Positions 26,289-34,938 of a DNA stretch of 64,000 nt are shown here, in pieces. A program made the translations under genes and the position numbers. Each line of letters opens with the position of its first letter. Within the stretch, counting starts at the first letter, position 1. This DNA comes from Gaiellasilicea sp963731615 (GTDB lineage Bacteria > Actinomycetota > Thermoleophilia > Gaiellales > Gaiellaceae), in the NCBI GenBank assembly GCA_963731615.1, contig CAVSWD010000006.1, forward strand, positions 1 through 64,000. The letters run 5' to 3'. The notes beneath the pieces were generated by a model. That model saw only the letters and a list, made by a program, of their open reading frames with translations, ran no database searches and was not told the DNA's origin.

Positions 26289-26802
26289 AAGCCTCAGCCC
26301 GACAGCGCGCGTCATCCTGGGTCTGCTCGCGTGGCAGCCGCGAACCGGCTACGAGATCAAGCAAGCCACGGACCGGTCGACGCGGTTCTTCTGGGGCGCC
26401 AGCTACGGCCAGATCTATCCGGAGCTGCGGCGGCTGGAACAGGCCGGCCTCGTCGGCTCCCGCGAAGAGCCGCGCGGCCGCGTGCCGCGCCGGATCTACA
26501 GCCTGACGAAGGCCGGTCGCAGCGCGCTCGACGCGTGGCTCGAGGAGGCGGACGAGTCGTACGAGGTGCGCGACGAGGGCCTGCTCAAGCTCTTCTTCGG
26601 CGATCTGATGCCGGCCGAGCGACGGCTCGACCTCGTCCGCCGCAGGCGGGCCTGGTACGAAGAGACGGCCGCGCTCTTCCACCGGATCGGCAGCGAGCTC
26701 GGCGAGCTGGACGAGACGAGCGGCACCGTGCTCCGCTACGGGATCGAGCTGATGGAGTGGGACGCCGCCTGGTGGCGCGACCTGGAGCAACGGCTCAGCT
26801 GA
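26284..26802 (+). CDS. PadR-family transcriptional regulator
   Basis: 172 residues from ATG 26284 (ATG 26269 would add five). N-terminal PadR winged helix (ARVILGLLAWQPRTGYEIKQ, YGQIYPELRRLEQAGLV, the RRIYSLTKAGR wing) and a C-terminal helical dimerisation domain (residues about 90-172). It probably represses the divergent ABC exporter and itself through the palindrome between them. I prefer 26284 because a -10-like TAGTAT (26265-26270) overlaps the upstream ATG. The last 8 bases overlap the convergent sixA. Confidence 0.9.
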   Translation: MSSLSPTARVILGLLAWQPRTGYEIKQATDRSTRFFWGASYGQIYPELRRLEQAGLVGSREEPRGRVPRRIYSLTKAGRSALDAWLEEADESYEVRDEGLLKLFFGDLMPAERRLDLVRRRRAWYEETAALFHRIGSELGELDETSGTVLRYGIELMEWDAAWWRDLEQRLS

Positions 26803-27181
26803 TCTCGAGCGCGTGGGAGCCGGCGGTCGGGAAGCCCGGGTCGGCGCCGGTGAGTGCAAATGCGATCTCGGAGCAGTCCGGCTGGTGGCCGACCGTGACG
26901 ACGGTCTCGCCCGCGCTTTCCACCGCCGCGAGCACGTCGGCGGCGGTCGCGCCCGGCGCGAGCCGCTCGTCGATCCGAAGTTCCACGCCCGCGGCCTTGG
27001 CGATCGCGGCGGCGGTTTCTCGGGCCCGCAGGAGCGGGCTCGTGACGACGGCATCGGGCCGCTCAGCCGCGAGCCGCTCGCCGAGAGCGCGCGCTTCCTC
27101 GCGACCCCGGGCGCTGAGCGGCCGGAGTTCGTCCGGGTCGCCGGACTTCGCGTGGGCGTGTCGGACGAGAATCAGCCGCAC
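26795..27181 (-). CDS. SixA-type histidine phosphatase
   Basis: A 128-residue phosphoglycerate-mutase-fold protein with the catalytic RHA (LVRHAHAKSG) at residue 7, TSPLLRARETA and the second His in VGHQPD. SixA proteins dephosphorylate phosphohistidine proteins. The GTG start has TATCCT 6 bases upstream (leaderless). It diverges from the PhzF gene over 23 bases and overlaps the 3' end of padR. Confidence 0.88.
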   Translation of the reverse strand: MRLILVRHAHAKSGDPDELRPLSARGREEARALGERLAAERPDAVVTSPLLRARETAAAIAKAAGVELRIDERLAPGATAADVLAAVESAGETVVTVGHQPDCSEIAFALTGADPGFPTAGSHALEIS

Positions 27182-27187
27182 CGTCTG

Positions 27188-27197
27188 AGGATAGATT
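27188..27197. promoter_or_regulatory. Overlapping divergent -10 boxes for sixA and the PhzF gene
   Basis: AGGATAGATT holds a minus-strand TATCCT (27188-27193) 6 bases before the sixA GTG and a plus-strand TAGATT (27192-27197) 7 bases before the PhzF ATG. The two boxes share two bases, so polymerase should be able to use only one side at a time. Confidence 0.6.
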
Positions 27198-27204
27198 CCT
27201 CGCG

Positions 27205-28053
27205 ATGCGCTCGTTTCGTTACGTCCTCGCCGACGTCTTCACGAACAAGCCGCTCGCCGGCAACCAGCTTGCCGTCTTCACGGACGCACGTGACCTCGAC
27301 GAGGTGACGATGCAGGAGCTGGCGCTCGAGCTCGGTCTCTCCGAGACGGTCTTCGTGCTGCCGCCGCGCGAGGGCGGCACCGTGCGGCTGCGGATCTTCA
27401 CGCCCCGTAACGAGCTCGCATTCGCCGGGCATCCGTGCCTGGGTGCCGCGTTCGTGCTCGGCGCTCCGCTCCAGCTCGGCACGATCGTGCTCGAGACCGG
27501 CAGCGGCCTCGTGCCGGTCGAGCTCGAGCGAGACGAATCCGGCCGGATCGTCTTCGGCCGGATGCAGCAGCCGGTGCCGACGGTCGAGCCCTACGAGCGG
27601 GCGAGTGAGCTGCTGGCGGCGCTCGGCGTCGAGTCGTCGAAGCTGCCGGTCGAGGTGTACGACAACGGCGTCCGCCACGCCTACGTCGTCCTCGCGGGCA
27701 AGGACGACGTCGCGCGGCTGAGGCCGGACACGAATGCGCTGCTGGAGCTCGATCTCGTCGGCGCGCTCGCGTGCGCCGGCGCCGGGTCAAGCTGGAAGGT
27801 GCGCATGTTCTCGCCGCTCGACGGTGTCGGCGAGGACGCCGCCACCGGGTCGGCCGCCGGCCCGCTCGCCGTTCACCTCGCCCGGCACGGCGTCGTCCCG
27901 TGGGGCGAGGAGCTCGAGATCGAGCAGGGGACGGAGATCGGCCGTCCCTCGACGCTCTTCGCGCGGGCCACCGGCTCCGGAGCCGGGGTCGAATCGGTCG
28001 AGGTCGGCGGCTCCGCGGTCACGGTCGCACGCGGCGAGTTCAAGGTCCCGTAG
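27205..28053 (+). CDS. PhzF-family isomerase/epimerase
   Basis: 282 residues with the two-lobed diaminopimelate-epimerase-like fold. N-terminal YVLADVFTNKPLAGNQLAVF, the catalytic Glu in LGLSETVFVLPP (near residue 45), FAGHPCLGAAF, and the C-terminal DAATGSAAGPLA. Family members isomerise small metabolites; the substrate here is unknown. ATG at 27205 is leaderless-like. The 3' end overlaps the convergent Asp-box gene by 14 bases. Confidence 0.92.
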   Translation: MRSFRYVLADVFTNKPLAGNQLAVFTDARDLDEVTMQELALELGLSETVFVLPPREGGTVRLRIFTPRNELAFAGHPCLGAAFVLGAPLQLGTIVLETGSGLVPVELERDESGRIVFGRMQQPVPTVEPYERASELLAALGVESSKLPVEVYDNGVRHAYVVLAGKDDVARLRPDTNALLELDLVGALACAGAGSSWKVRMFSPLDGVGEDAATGSAAGPLAVHLARHGVVPWGEELEIEQGTEIGRPSTLFARATGSGAGVESVEVGGSAVTVARGEFKVP

Positions 28054-28438
28054 CCGCCCAAGCGACCGCCTCGACGTCCGGCAGCTCCGGTTCGAGGGAG
28101 CGCCAGAAGCGGCAGCCGTCGGTCGAGAGGTAGAGCCGGTTGCGCGCGGCGTAGAGCACACGGTCGGGATCGGCCGGATCAACCGCGACGTCGAATCCCA
28201 CCGGAAGGCCGCCGCCGGCCTCGCTCCAGGTGGCGCCCGCGTCGCCCGAGACGAGGAGGGGCGGTCGCCGGTCGACGAGCGCGACTACCGTCGCGCCCGC
28301 CGCCGAGGCCGCCACGAGCCGCGGCAGCCCGAGCTCGAATCGCTCGTGATCGACGGTCGCATCGACCTCCCCGAGCAGCGCCTCGGTCTCGATGTCCAGC
28401 TCGAGCACGCCCTCGACGGTGCGGACGAGCGCGATCAT
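28040..28438 (-). CDS. Small Asp-box (BNR) repeat protein
   Basis: 132 residues, cytoplasmic by appearance. An Asp-box S-x-D-x-G-x-T-W (SGDAGATWSEAGGG) near residue 63 and a second, weaker one (LSTDGCRFWRSL) suggest two blades of a beta-propeller-type fold. A complete propeller would need more, so it may oligomerise or be a fragment. It follows the PfkB gene by 4 bases and probably ends that operon. Function unknown. Confidence 0.65.
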   Translation of the reverse strand: MIALVRTVEGVLELDIETEALLGEVDATVDHERFELGLPRLVAASAAGATVVALVDRRPPLLVSGDAGATWSEAGGGLPVGFDVAVDPADPDRVLYAARNRLYLSTDGCRFWRSLEPELPDVEAVAWAATGP

Positions 28439-28442
28439 CGGG

Positions 28443-29242
28443 TCACTGCGCCGGCTCGTTCAGGGCCAGCTCGAGCACCCGGGCCGCCGTCGTCGCGGCC
28501 TGACGCGCTGCCGACGCCGGTCGATGCCCGGCGGCGCGCGCCCACACGTAGCCGGCGAGAAACGCGTCGCCGGCGCCCGTCGGGTCGGCGGTCGCCACCC
28601 GTCGGATCGGGATGCGCTCGCGTGTGCCGCGCGTGAGCACCACCGCTCCGGTCGAGCCATAGGTCAGCAGCAGCTCCGGGACGCCGAGCTCGGTCACACG
28701 GTCCTCGCCGCCGAGTGTCTCGACCTCTTCCTCGTTCAGCTTCAGCGCCGTCACGTGCTCGAGAACGGCCGGATCGAAGCCGGGATCGAGGACGAGCGGG
28801 CCGGTCACGCCGCTCGAACCAGCGCTTGGCCGTCCAGCGCGAGACGCCGGTCGCGCGCGAGCGCTTCGAGCACCTGCCGTGGGAAGTCCGCCTGCGTCAA
28901 CCCGCCCACCTGCACCCAGTCGGCCCGTCCGACCGCATGTGTGTCCGCCGTGCTCCAGGGCGCCCCCGTGTCAGCGACGATCATCTCCCGCTCCTCGCCG
29001 GAGTAGCGGATCTCGAAGCTGGTCGTGCTCGGCGCCGGGAGCCAGGTGTACGGCACGCCGAGGGCGGCCAGCGGTCCGACGAGGGAACGGCGGTCGGCTT
29101 CGGCGCAGCGCGCGACGATGAGCGAGCTGCCGCCGAGCAGCCGCAGTGCCCGTGCGGCGTGATACGGCGCGCCACCGACCCGCGGCCGGCCGCCGTCGAC
29201 GGTGTCGCGCGTGAGATTCCCGATCACCGCAATGCCGCGCAC
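28443..29242 (-). CDS. PfkB-family carbohydrate kinase, one frameshift
   Basis: The two halves lie in different frames: MRGIAVIGNLTRDTVDGG to DGQALVR, and GPLVLDPGFDPAVLEHVTALKLNEEE to the end, with the ATP-site signature DPTGAGDAFLAGY and catalytic Asp. A single-base change near 28812 joins them into about 266 residues. The second half could start with a GTG overlapping the first stop (GTGA), so a split gene is formally possible but unlikely. The neighbour CytX suggests a substrate linked to pyrimidine or thiamine salvage, which is inference only. Confidence 0.8.
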
Positions 29243-29252
29243 GGCTGCAACT

Positions 29253-30582
29253 CTAGAAGCGGCGCCTGCCCAGTGCCGCGACGGCCAATCCGAGTGCGAG
29301 GGCGACGACGAAGCTCGGCACCGTGGCGCCGATGCCGAGATCGGGCGGCTCGCCGATCGCGTCGACCCACCAGGAGGGGCCGACCGGGTGCAGCCACTGG
29401 TAGAGCGCGAAGCCCGCGATCCAGGCCGCGATCATCCCGAGGCGGACGGCAGGCCCCTCGAACACCTCCGCCGTGCCGTAGCGCGCGCCGGCGACGAGCC
29501 AGTCGGCGAGCAGGACGCCGAACAGCGGCACGAAGAAGGAGCCGAGCATGAGCAGGAAGCTCTCGTAGGAGAGCAGGTCGATCGTCAGCGCCCCCACCGT
29601 GGCGACGGCCGCCACGGCGGCGAGCAGCGCGCGCTGCGGTAACTGCGGGGCGATGTTCTGAACCGAGACCGCGGCCGAGTAGACGTTCGCGAACGCCTCG
29701 TCGGTCTCGTCCACCGTGACCGCCGCGAGAGCGAGGATTGCGGCCAGGCCGCCTGCGGCGACGGCGACCGGCAGGGCAGCCGGGTCGGTGATGTCGCGGC
29801 TGAAGAAGAGGATCGCGCCGAGCGCCCACAGCCAGGCGCTCGCGGCGAAGTAGCCGACCGCCGTCCCCCAGAACGCGTCGCTCGCGCGTTCGGCTGAAGC
29901 GCGTGTAGTCGGCGACGAGCGGGATCCAGGAGACGGTGATCGCGACGACGAGGTCGACGCCCTCGAGCACCGACGAGCCGCCTTCGCCTTCCCGGTCCCA
30001 GAGGTCACCAACGCCGGCCCCGTCGAGCGCCCACCAGGTCAGGTAGAGCACCGACGCGAGCACGGCCCAGACGGCGAACTTGCGGATGAACCTGCGGACG
30101 AAGCCGATCGGCCCGAGCAGCGCCAGCGCGAGCGCGGCGGCGCCGAAGACCAGCGTCCAGAGCCACTGGGCGCGGAAGCCGAAGAGCTCGTCGGAGAGCG
30201 CGGCAACTGCGGTCGCGATGATCAGCAGCTCGAAGATCGCCCAGCCGACGCACTGGGCGGCGTTGAGCACGGTCGGCAGCCAGGAGCCGCGCAGTCCCAA
30301 CGGCGCGCGCATCACTACCATCGCGGGTACACGGGCGTCAGCGCCGATCAGCCCCGCCATGCCGAGCATCGCGTTCCCGATCACGCTCCCGATGAAGATG
30401 GCGAGGAACGCCTCGGGCAGCGACAGCGCCGGCACGAGGTAGGTGCCGGCGACGAGGACGAGCAGCGAGACGCCGAGATTTCCCCAGAGCAAGCCGGTGT
30501 CGAGCAGGCCCAGAACGCGCAGACGTGCGGGCACCGGCTCGATTCCCCAGGCGGGCGTCGGCTCGTCCAAGTCTGGCTTCAA
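29253..30582 (-). CDS. cytX: NCS1/CodB-like permease under TPP riboswitch (CytX-type HMP/thiamine-precursor transporter), one frameshift
   Basis: About 443 residues and 12 hydrophobic segments. The N-terminus PAWGIEPVPARLRVLGLLD and the GNAMLGMAGLIGADARVPAM segment match the cytosine/purine permease family, CytX branch. The frame breaks near 29893 (DYTRFS then ERASDAFWGT), again one base. The start is TTG at 30582, whose SD (AAGGGAG) is part of the riboswitch. TPP control implies uptake of a thiamine precursor such as hydroxymethylpyrimidine. The PfkB gene follows after 10 bases. Confidence 0.88.
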
Positions 30583-30583
30583 C

Positions 30584-30657
30584 TCCCTTCGCCGGTGCTA
30601 ACCGGATCAGGTTCGACGGGTGTGATCTCAGCCCCGGCGGGGCACCCCGGTGCGCAG
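30584..30657 (-). ncRNA. TPP riboswitch (THI element)
   Basis: On the minus strand the conserved segments appear in order: GGGGTGCCC, GGGGCTGAGA, ACCCG, GAACCTGATCCGGTTAG and the 3' strand CGAAGGGAG. The last strand contains the SD for the TTG start of cytX, so TPP binding would hide the ribosome site (translation-type control). Confidence 0.95.
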
Positions 30658-30663
30658 ACTCTA

Positions 30664-30699
30664 ACGAGAACGGGACGCCTCTCGGTGTCCCGTTCTCGT
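30664..30699 (-). terminator. 13-bp hairpin between acnA and the TPP aptamer
   Basis: 30664-30676 and 30687-30699 are a perfect inverted repeat with a 10-base loop. There is no T-run on either side. It lies inside the cytX leader and downstream of acnA. It may end acnA transcripts or shape the riboswitch leader. A smaller stem, CCCGCC-GCAA-GGCGGG, lies just upstream at about 30726-30741. Confidence 0.45.
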
Positions 30700-30742
30700 C
30701 CTCTCCCCGGCGTCGCAGCGCGACCCCCGCCGCAAGGCGGGC

Positions 30743-30770
30743 ACCCTAGCCGCGACCCCGGCAATGTCAA
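30743..30770 (-). promoter_or_regulatory. Promoter of the riboswitch-cytX transcript
   Basis: On the minus strand, TTGACA (30765-30770), a 16-base spacer and TAGGGT (30743-30748). It is in the short AT-rich stretch right after the acnA stop and gives a leader of about 150 bases that holds the hairpin and the TPP aptamer. Confidence 0.6.
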
Positions 30771-30798
30771 TTACAAATAAGAAAACCCTTACAACTGC

Positions 30799-33546
30799 TC
30801 AGCCGGCGAGCAGGCGGCGGAGGACGAACGGCAGGATGCCGCCGTGGCGCAGGTACTCGCGCTCGCGCGGCGTGTCCAGCCGCACTCGAGCCGCGAATGT
30901 CGTCTCGTCGGCGCGCACCGTCACCTCGCGTGCCTCGCCGTTCTCGAGCCCCTCGATCGCGAAGCGCTCGCGGCCGCTGAGGCCGAGCGTCGCCGGAGTC
31001 TCGTCGGCGCGGAACTGGAGCGGGACGATGCCCATCATCAAGAGATTGGAGCGGTGAATCCGCTCGTAGCTCTCCGCGATCACCGCCCTGACGCCGAGCA
31101 GGTTCGGGCCCTTCGCCGCCCAGTCGCGCGACGAGCCAGAGCCGTACTCCTTCCCCGCGATCACGATCGTCGGCGTCCCCTCGGCGAGATATCGCCGCGA
31201 GGCCTCGAAGATCGTCATCTCCTCGCCGTCGGGCAGGTGAGCCGTCCACGTGCCTTCGGAACCCGGGACGAGCAGGTTCTTCAGCCTCACGTTCGCAAAG
31301 GTGCCGCGGATCATCACCTCGTGGTTGCCGCGGCGGGAGCCGTACGAGTTGAAGTCCTTCCGCTCGACGCCGTGCTCAACGAGGTACAGGCCCGCCGGTG
31401 AGTCGGGCTTGATCGAGCCTGCGGGAGAGATGTGATCGGTCGTGACGGAGTCGCCGAGCATGACGAGACAGCGCGCACCGTCGACGTCCTCGAAGGGCTT
31501 CGGGCTCTGGGGCATGTCGTCGAAGTAGGGGGGCCGGCGGACGTAGGTCGACTCGGCCTCCCACGCGAAGAGCTCGCCCTCGGGGACGGGCAGCTCGCGC
31601 CACTGCTCGTCGCCGGTGAAGACGTCTGCGTAGGTGGAGCGGAACATGTCGCCGCGCACCGAGGCCGTGATCGTCTCCTGGATCTCGGCTCCGCTCGGCC
31701 AGAGGTCGCGGAGATAGACGTCGTTCCCGTCTTCGTCCTCGCCCAGCGGCTCCTCGAGCAGGTCGACGTCCATCCTGCCGGCGAGCGCGTAGGCGACGAC
31801 GAGCGGCGGCGAGGCGAGGTAGTTCGCCTTCACCTCGGGGTGGATGCGCGCCTCGAAGTTGCGGTTGCCGGAGAGGACGGAGCAGACCACGAGGTCGCCT
31901 TCCTCGACCGCGGCCGAAATCGCCTCCGGCAGGGGGCCCGAGTTGCCGATGCAGGTCGTGCAGCCGTAGCCGACCGTGTGGAAGCCGAGCTGCTCGAGGT
32001 ACGGCGTCAGCCCGGCGCGGTCGTAGTACTCGGTCACGACCTTCGAGCCGGGAGCCAGGCTCGTCTTCACCCACGGCTTGCTGCGCAGGCCGCGCTCGAC
32101 CGCCTTCTTCGCGAGCAGTCCTGCTCCGACCATCACCTGCGGGTTCGACGTGTTCGTGCAGGACGTGATCGCGGCGATGACGACGCGGCCGTGCTCGAGC
32201 TCGTAGTCGGTGCCGCCGACCGGGACGCTCGTGCGGCCGGGGCCGACGACCGCGACGGGAACCGAGTCGGGCTCGGGCTCAGGCGAGCCGCCGGGCGCCT
32301 GCTCGCTGGTCGGGTCGCTGGCGGGGAAGGTGTCGGCGACGGCCTTGTCGGCGCTGCCGTTCGTCAGCGGCGAGGAGATCCCGAACGTGCCGAGCGAGTC
32401 GAGAAACGCTGTCTTCGCGTGCTGGAGCGGCACCCGGTCCTGGGGCCGGCGCGGCCCGGCGAGCGAGGGTACGACGGTCGAGAGGTCGAGCTCGAGCACC
32501 TGCGAGTAGGTCGGCTCCTCGCTGGGGTCGTGCCAGAGCAGGTTTTCCTTGCAGTACGCCTCGACGAGCGCGATCCGTTCGTCGCTGCGGCCGGTCAGGC
32601 GCAGGTACTCGAGCGTCAGCTCGTCGACCGGGAAGAACCCGCACGTCGCGCCGTACTCGGGCGACATGTTCCCGATCGTTGCCCGGTCGGCGAGGGGGAG
32701 CGAGGCGAGGCCGTGGCCGTAGTACTCGACGAACTTCCCGACCACGCCGGCCTGGCGCAGCTGCTCGGTCACCGTCAGGACGAGGTCGGTGGCGGTGGCT
32801 CCCTCGGGCAACCGGCCGATCAGCTTGAAGCCCACGACCTGGGGCACGAGCATCGACAGCGGCTCGCCCAGCATCGCCGCCTCGGCTTCGATCCCTCCGA
32901 CGCCCCAGCCGAGGACGCCCAGCCCGTTCACCATCGTCGTGTGCGAGTCGGTGCCGACCAGGGTGTCCGGATACGCCTCGCCGTCGCGCTCCTCGATCAC
33001 GCGTGCGAGGTACTCGAGGTTGACCTGGTGCACGATCCCGGTCCCGGGTGGGACGACCTTGAAATCGCGGAACGCTTTCTGGCCCCAGCGGAGGAAGGCG
33101 TAGCGCTCGCGGTTGCGCTCGAACTCGAGCTCGACGTTGCGGGCGAACGCCTCCCGGGCGCCGAAGACGTCGACCTGGACGGAATGGTCGATCACGAGCT
33201 CGACGGGGATCAGCGGATTGATCTGCTCGGGGTCACCGCCGAGGTCGGCCATCGCGTTCCGCATCGCCGCGAGATCGACGACGGCGGGGACGCCGGTGAA
33301 GTCCTGCAGCAGCACGCGCGCGGGCGCGAACGAGATCTCGCGGCTCGGCTCCTCGCCCGCGACCCAGCCGGCGACCGCCTCGACGTCCTCGGCGGTGCCG
33401 TTTCGGAGCACGTTCTCGAGCAGGATCCGGAGCGTGTAGGGGAGACGGGCGACGTCCCAGCGCTCCTGCAGGGCGTCGAGCCGGTGGATGTCGAGCTTGC
33501 GGTCGCCGACCGAGAGCGTGGATCTGGAGGAGAACTCGTCGGCCAT
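30799..33546 (-). CDS. acnA: Aconitate hydratase
   Basis: A 915-residue AcnA/IRP-type enzyme that converts citrate to isocitrate in the TCA cycle. [4Fe-4S] ligands are in SCTNTSNP and in TTCIGNSGPL. The substrate loops (DSHTTMVNGLGVLGWGVGG, SYGSRRGNHEVMIRGTFAN) and the C-terminal swivel domain are present. ATG at 33546 with TAGATT 6 bases upstream (leaderless-like). It is only 9 bases from the divergent-direction neighbour's end, so it starts its own transcript. Confidence 0.97.
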   Translation of the reverse strand: MADEFSSRSTLSVGDRKLDIHRLDALQERWDVARLPYTLRILLENVLRNGTAEDVEAVAGWVAGEEPSREISFAPARVLLQDFTGVPAVVDLAAMRNAMADLGGDPEQINPLIPVELVIDHSVQVDVFGAREAFARNVELEFERNRERYAFLRWGQKAFRDFKVVPPGTGIVHQVNLEYLARVIEERDGEAYPDTLVGTDSHTTMVNGLGVLGWGVGGIEAEAAMLGEPLSMLVPQVVGFKLIGRLPEGATATDLVLTVTEQLRQAGVVGKFVEYYGHGLASLPLADRATIGNMSPEYGATCGFFPVDELTLEYLRLTGRSDERIALVEAYCKENLLWHDPSEEPTYSQVLELDLSTVVPSLAGPRRPQDRVPLQHAKTAFLDSLGTFGISSPLTNGSADKAVADTFPASDPTSEQAPGGSPEPEPDSVPVAVVGPGRTSVPVGGTDYELEHGRVVIAAITSCTNTSNPQVMVGAGLLAKKAVERGLRSKPWVKTSLAPGSKVVTEYYDRAGLTPYLEQLGFHTVGYGCTTCIGNSGPLPEAISAAVEEGDLVVCSVLSGNRNFEARIHPEVKANYLASPPLVVAYALAGRMDVDLLEEPLGEDEDGNDVYLRDLWPSGAEIQETITASVRGDMFRSTYADVFTGDEQWRELPVPEGELFAWEAESTYVRRPPYFDDMPQSPKPFEDVDGARCLVMLGDSVTTDHISPAGSIKPDSPAGLYLVEHGVERKDFNSYGSRRGNHEVMIRGTFANVRLKNLLVPGSEGTWTAHLPDGEEMTIFEASRRYLAEGTPTIVIAGKEYGSGSSRDWAAKGPNLLGVRAVIAESYERIHRSNLLMMGIVPLQFRADETPATLGLSGRERFAIEGLENGEAREVTVRADETTFAARVRLDTPREREYLRHGGILPFVLRRLLAG

Positions 33547-33555
33547 ACCTCGAAT

Positions 33556-34932
33556 CTATCGAAGGCGGCGCAACGGGATCACCTTTGCCGGGCCGACATT
33601 GCCGCCCCGGTCGACGGCTGCGAGCGAGACGGCCGTGCGGAGTTGCGCGCGCGCGATCGTCAGCGTCGGCCGCTGCACCGTCAGCGTCCGCGACCCGAGC
33701 TTCACCCGGTAGCCACGAACGCCACCCGGATCCAGTACGGCCGCCCACGAGAGGACGACGCTCTTCGCCGTTCGCCGCACCCGCACGCTTCCGAGCGCGG
33801 GCGGTCTGACCGTGTCGCGGACGAGCCGACCCTGCGCATCGACGACGCCCAGGCCGACGCGAAACCGAAGCGTCTGCGGCTGGCTCAGATGCCCGACGGG
33901 ATCCGCTGCACGCACGGAGTAGCTGCTCGTGTCGGTCTCGGCGACGCCCAGGATCGTGGAAGTGGACGTCGTCGCAGCGACGAAGCGGTCGTCCTGGTAG
34001 ACGCGGTAGGTGACCGGGCCGACGTCGTCGGTCGAGGGGCGCCAGGAGATCCGGATGAGGCCGGGGGCCGCTCCGTCCGTCGCCGTCAGGGCCGACGGCG
34101 GCGTGGGCGGAGCGCGGTCCGGCGAGTCGAGCCGCTCGAGGAACAGCGAGTCCTGCACGTCCGCCCAGCGCTCCGAGTGCGCGTAGTAGTCGTCCCGGCC
34201 GCCGTCGAGCACGTGCGCCTCCAGCTCGGCGCCGGTGAGCGACGAGCGCAGGAGGTCGTTGGCGACGTCGCACACGTGCCCTCGGTCGCAGTGGTTGGGG
34301 GCGGCGCCCGAAACCGCGCCGAAGACGTGCATGAGCTCGTGCACGGCGACGGTGGGGCGGAACAGGTTCTCCTCCGCTGAGCACGCGTCGAGAAAGACGA
34401 TCGCGATCCCGGAGAGGCCGCCGGCGGCACCGCCGCCGATGCCACAGACAGGGAACTCGAAGGGCGACCGCTCGACGGGCCCGTCGTAGTAGACGAGGTA
34501 GGTCTTCTCGGCCTGGATGAAGCCGCGTGTGTCGGCGAGCAGGAAGCGGATCCGCTCGAACGCGCTGTCGATGTCGCCGGCAGGCTGCGGCAGCGTCACG
34601 CTCGAGATGTCGAGCTGGCCGAACGGGCTGCTGCAGGGGAAGGGGAAAAGGTCGAATCGCGGTGCGCGCGCGGAGTCCTGAGACCGCCACCACCCGTCGA
34701 TCGCCGCGACGTCGCCGACGATCCTCGGCGCCCAGTCGGCGAGGCGGTCCGGTGCGCCTTGGGGATGCACGTAGGCGACATGAACGGCAAAGCCGGGCGT
34801 TGCGTCGGGGAGGCGGTCGACTTCACTCGTACCGGTGCCGCACCACGGCAGCGGATTCGAGGCCCGAGCGGGTGCAGCCGAGCCGAGCGCCGCGACCGCC
34901 ACCAGCCCAACGAGGACCCACCTCACGCCCAC
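33556..34932 (-). CDS. Secreted HExxH metalloprotease-like protein with fibronectin-III-like domains
   Basis: 458 residues. A signal peptide (residues 1-25), then a globular domain with the tyrosine-rich strand YLVYYDG, the zinc motif HELMH near residue 198, several Cys, and the segment RDDYYAHS. Two fibronectin type III-like domains follow (about 272-365 and 366-458). It is probably an exported or cell-wall protein. It is a clear paralogue of the protein encoded at 53299-54384 in the first domain. GTG at 34932 is used; a second GTG two codons later is as good. Confidence 0.8.
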   Translation of the reverse strand: MGVRWVLVGLVAVAALGSAAPARASNPLPWCGTGTSEVDRLPDATPGFAVHVAYVHPQGAPDRLADWAPRIVGDVAAIDGWWRSQDSARAPRFDLFPFPCSSPFGQLDISSVTLPQPAGDIDSAFERIRFLLADTRGFIQAEKTYLVYYDGPVERSPFEFPVCGIGGGAAGGLSGIAIVFLDACSAEENLFRPTVAVHELMHVFGAVSGAAPNHCDRGHVCDVANDLLRSSLTGAELEAHVLDGGRDDYYAHSERWADVQDSLFLERLDSPDRAPPTPPSALTATDGAAPGLIRISWRPSTDDVGPVTYRVYQDDRFVAATTSTSTILGVAETDTSSYSVRAADPVGHLSQPQTLRFRVGLGVVDAQGRLVRDTVRPPALGSVRVRRTAKSVVLSWAAVLDPGGVRGYRVKLGSRTLTVQRPTLTIARAQLRTAVSLAAVDRGGNVGPAKVIPLRRLR

Positions 34933-34938
34933 ACGGTA

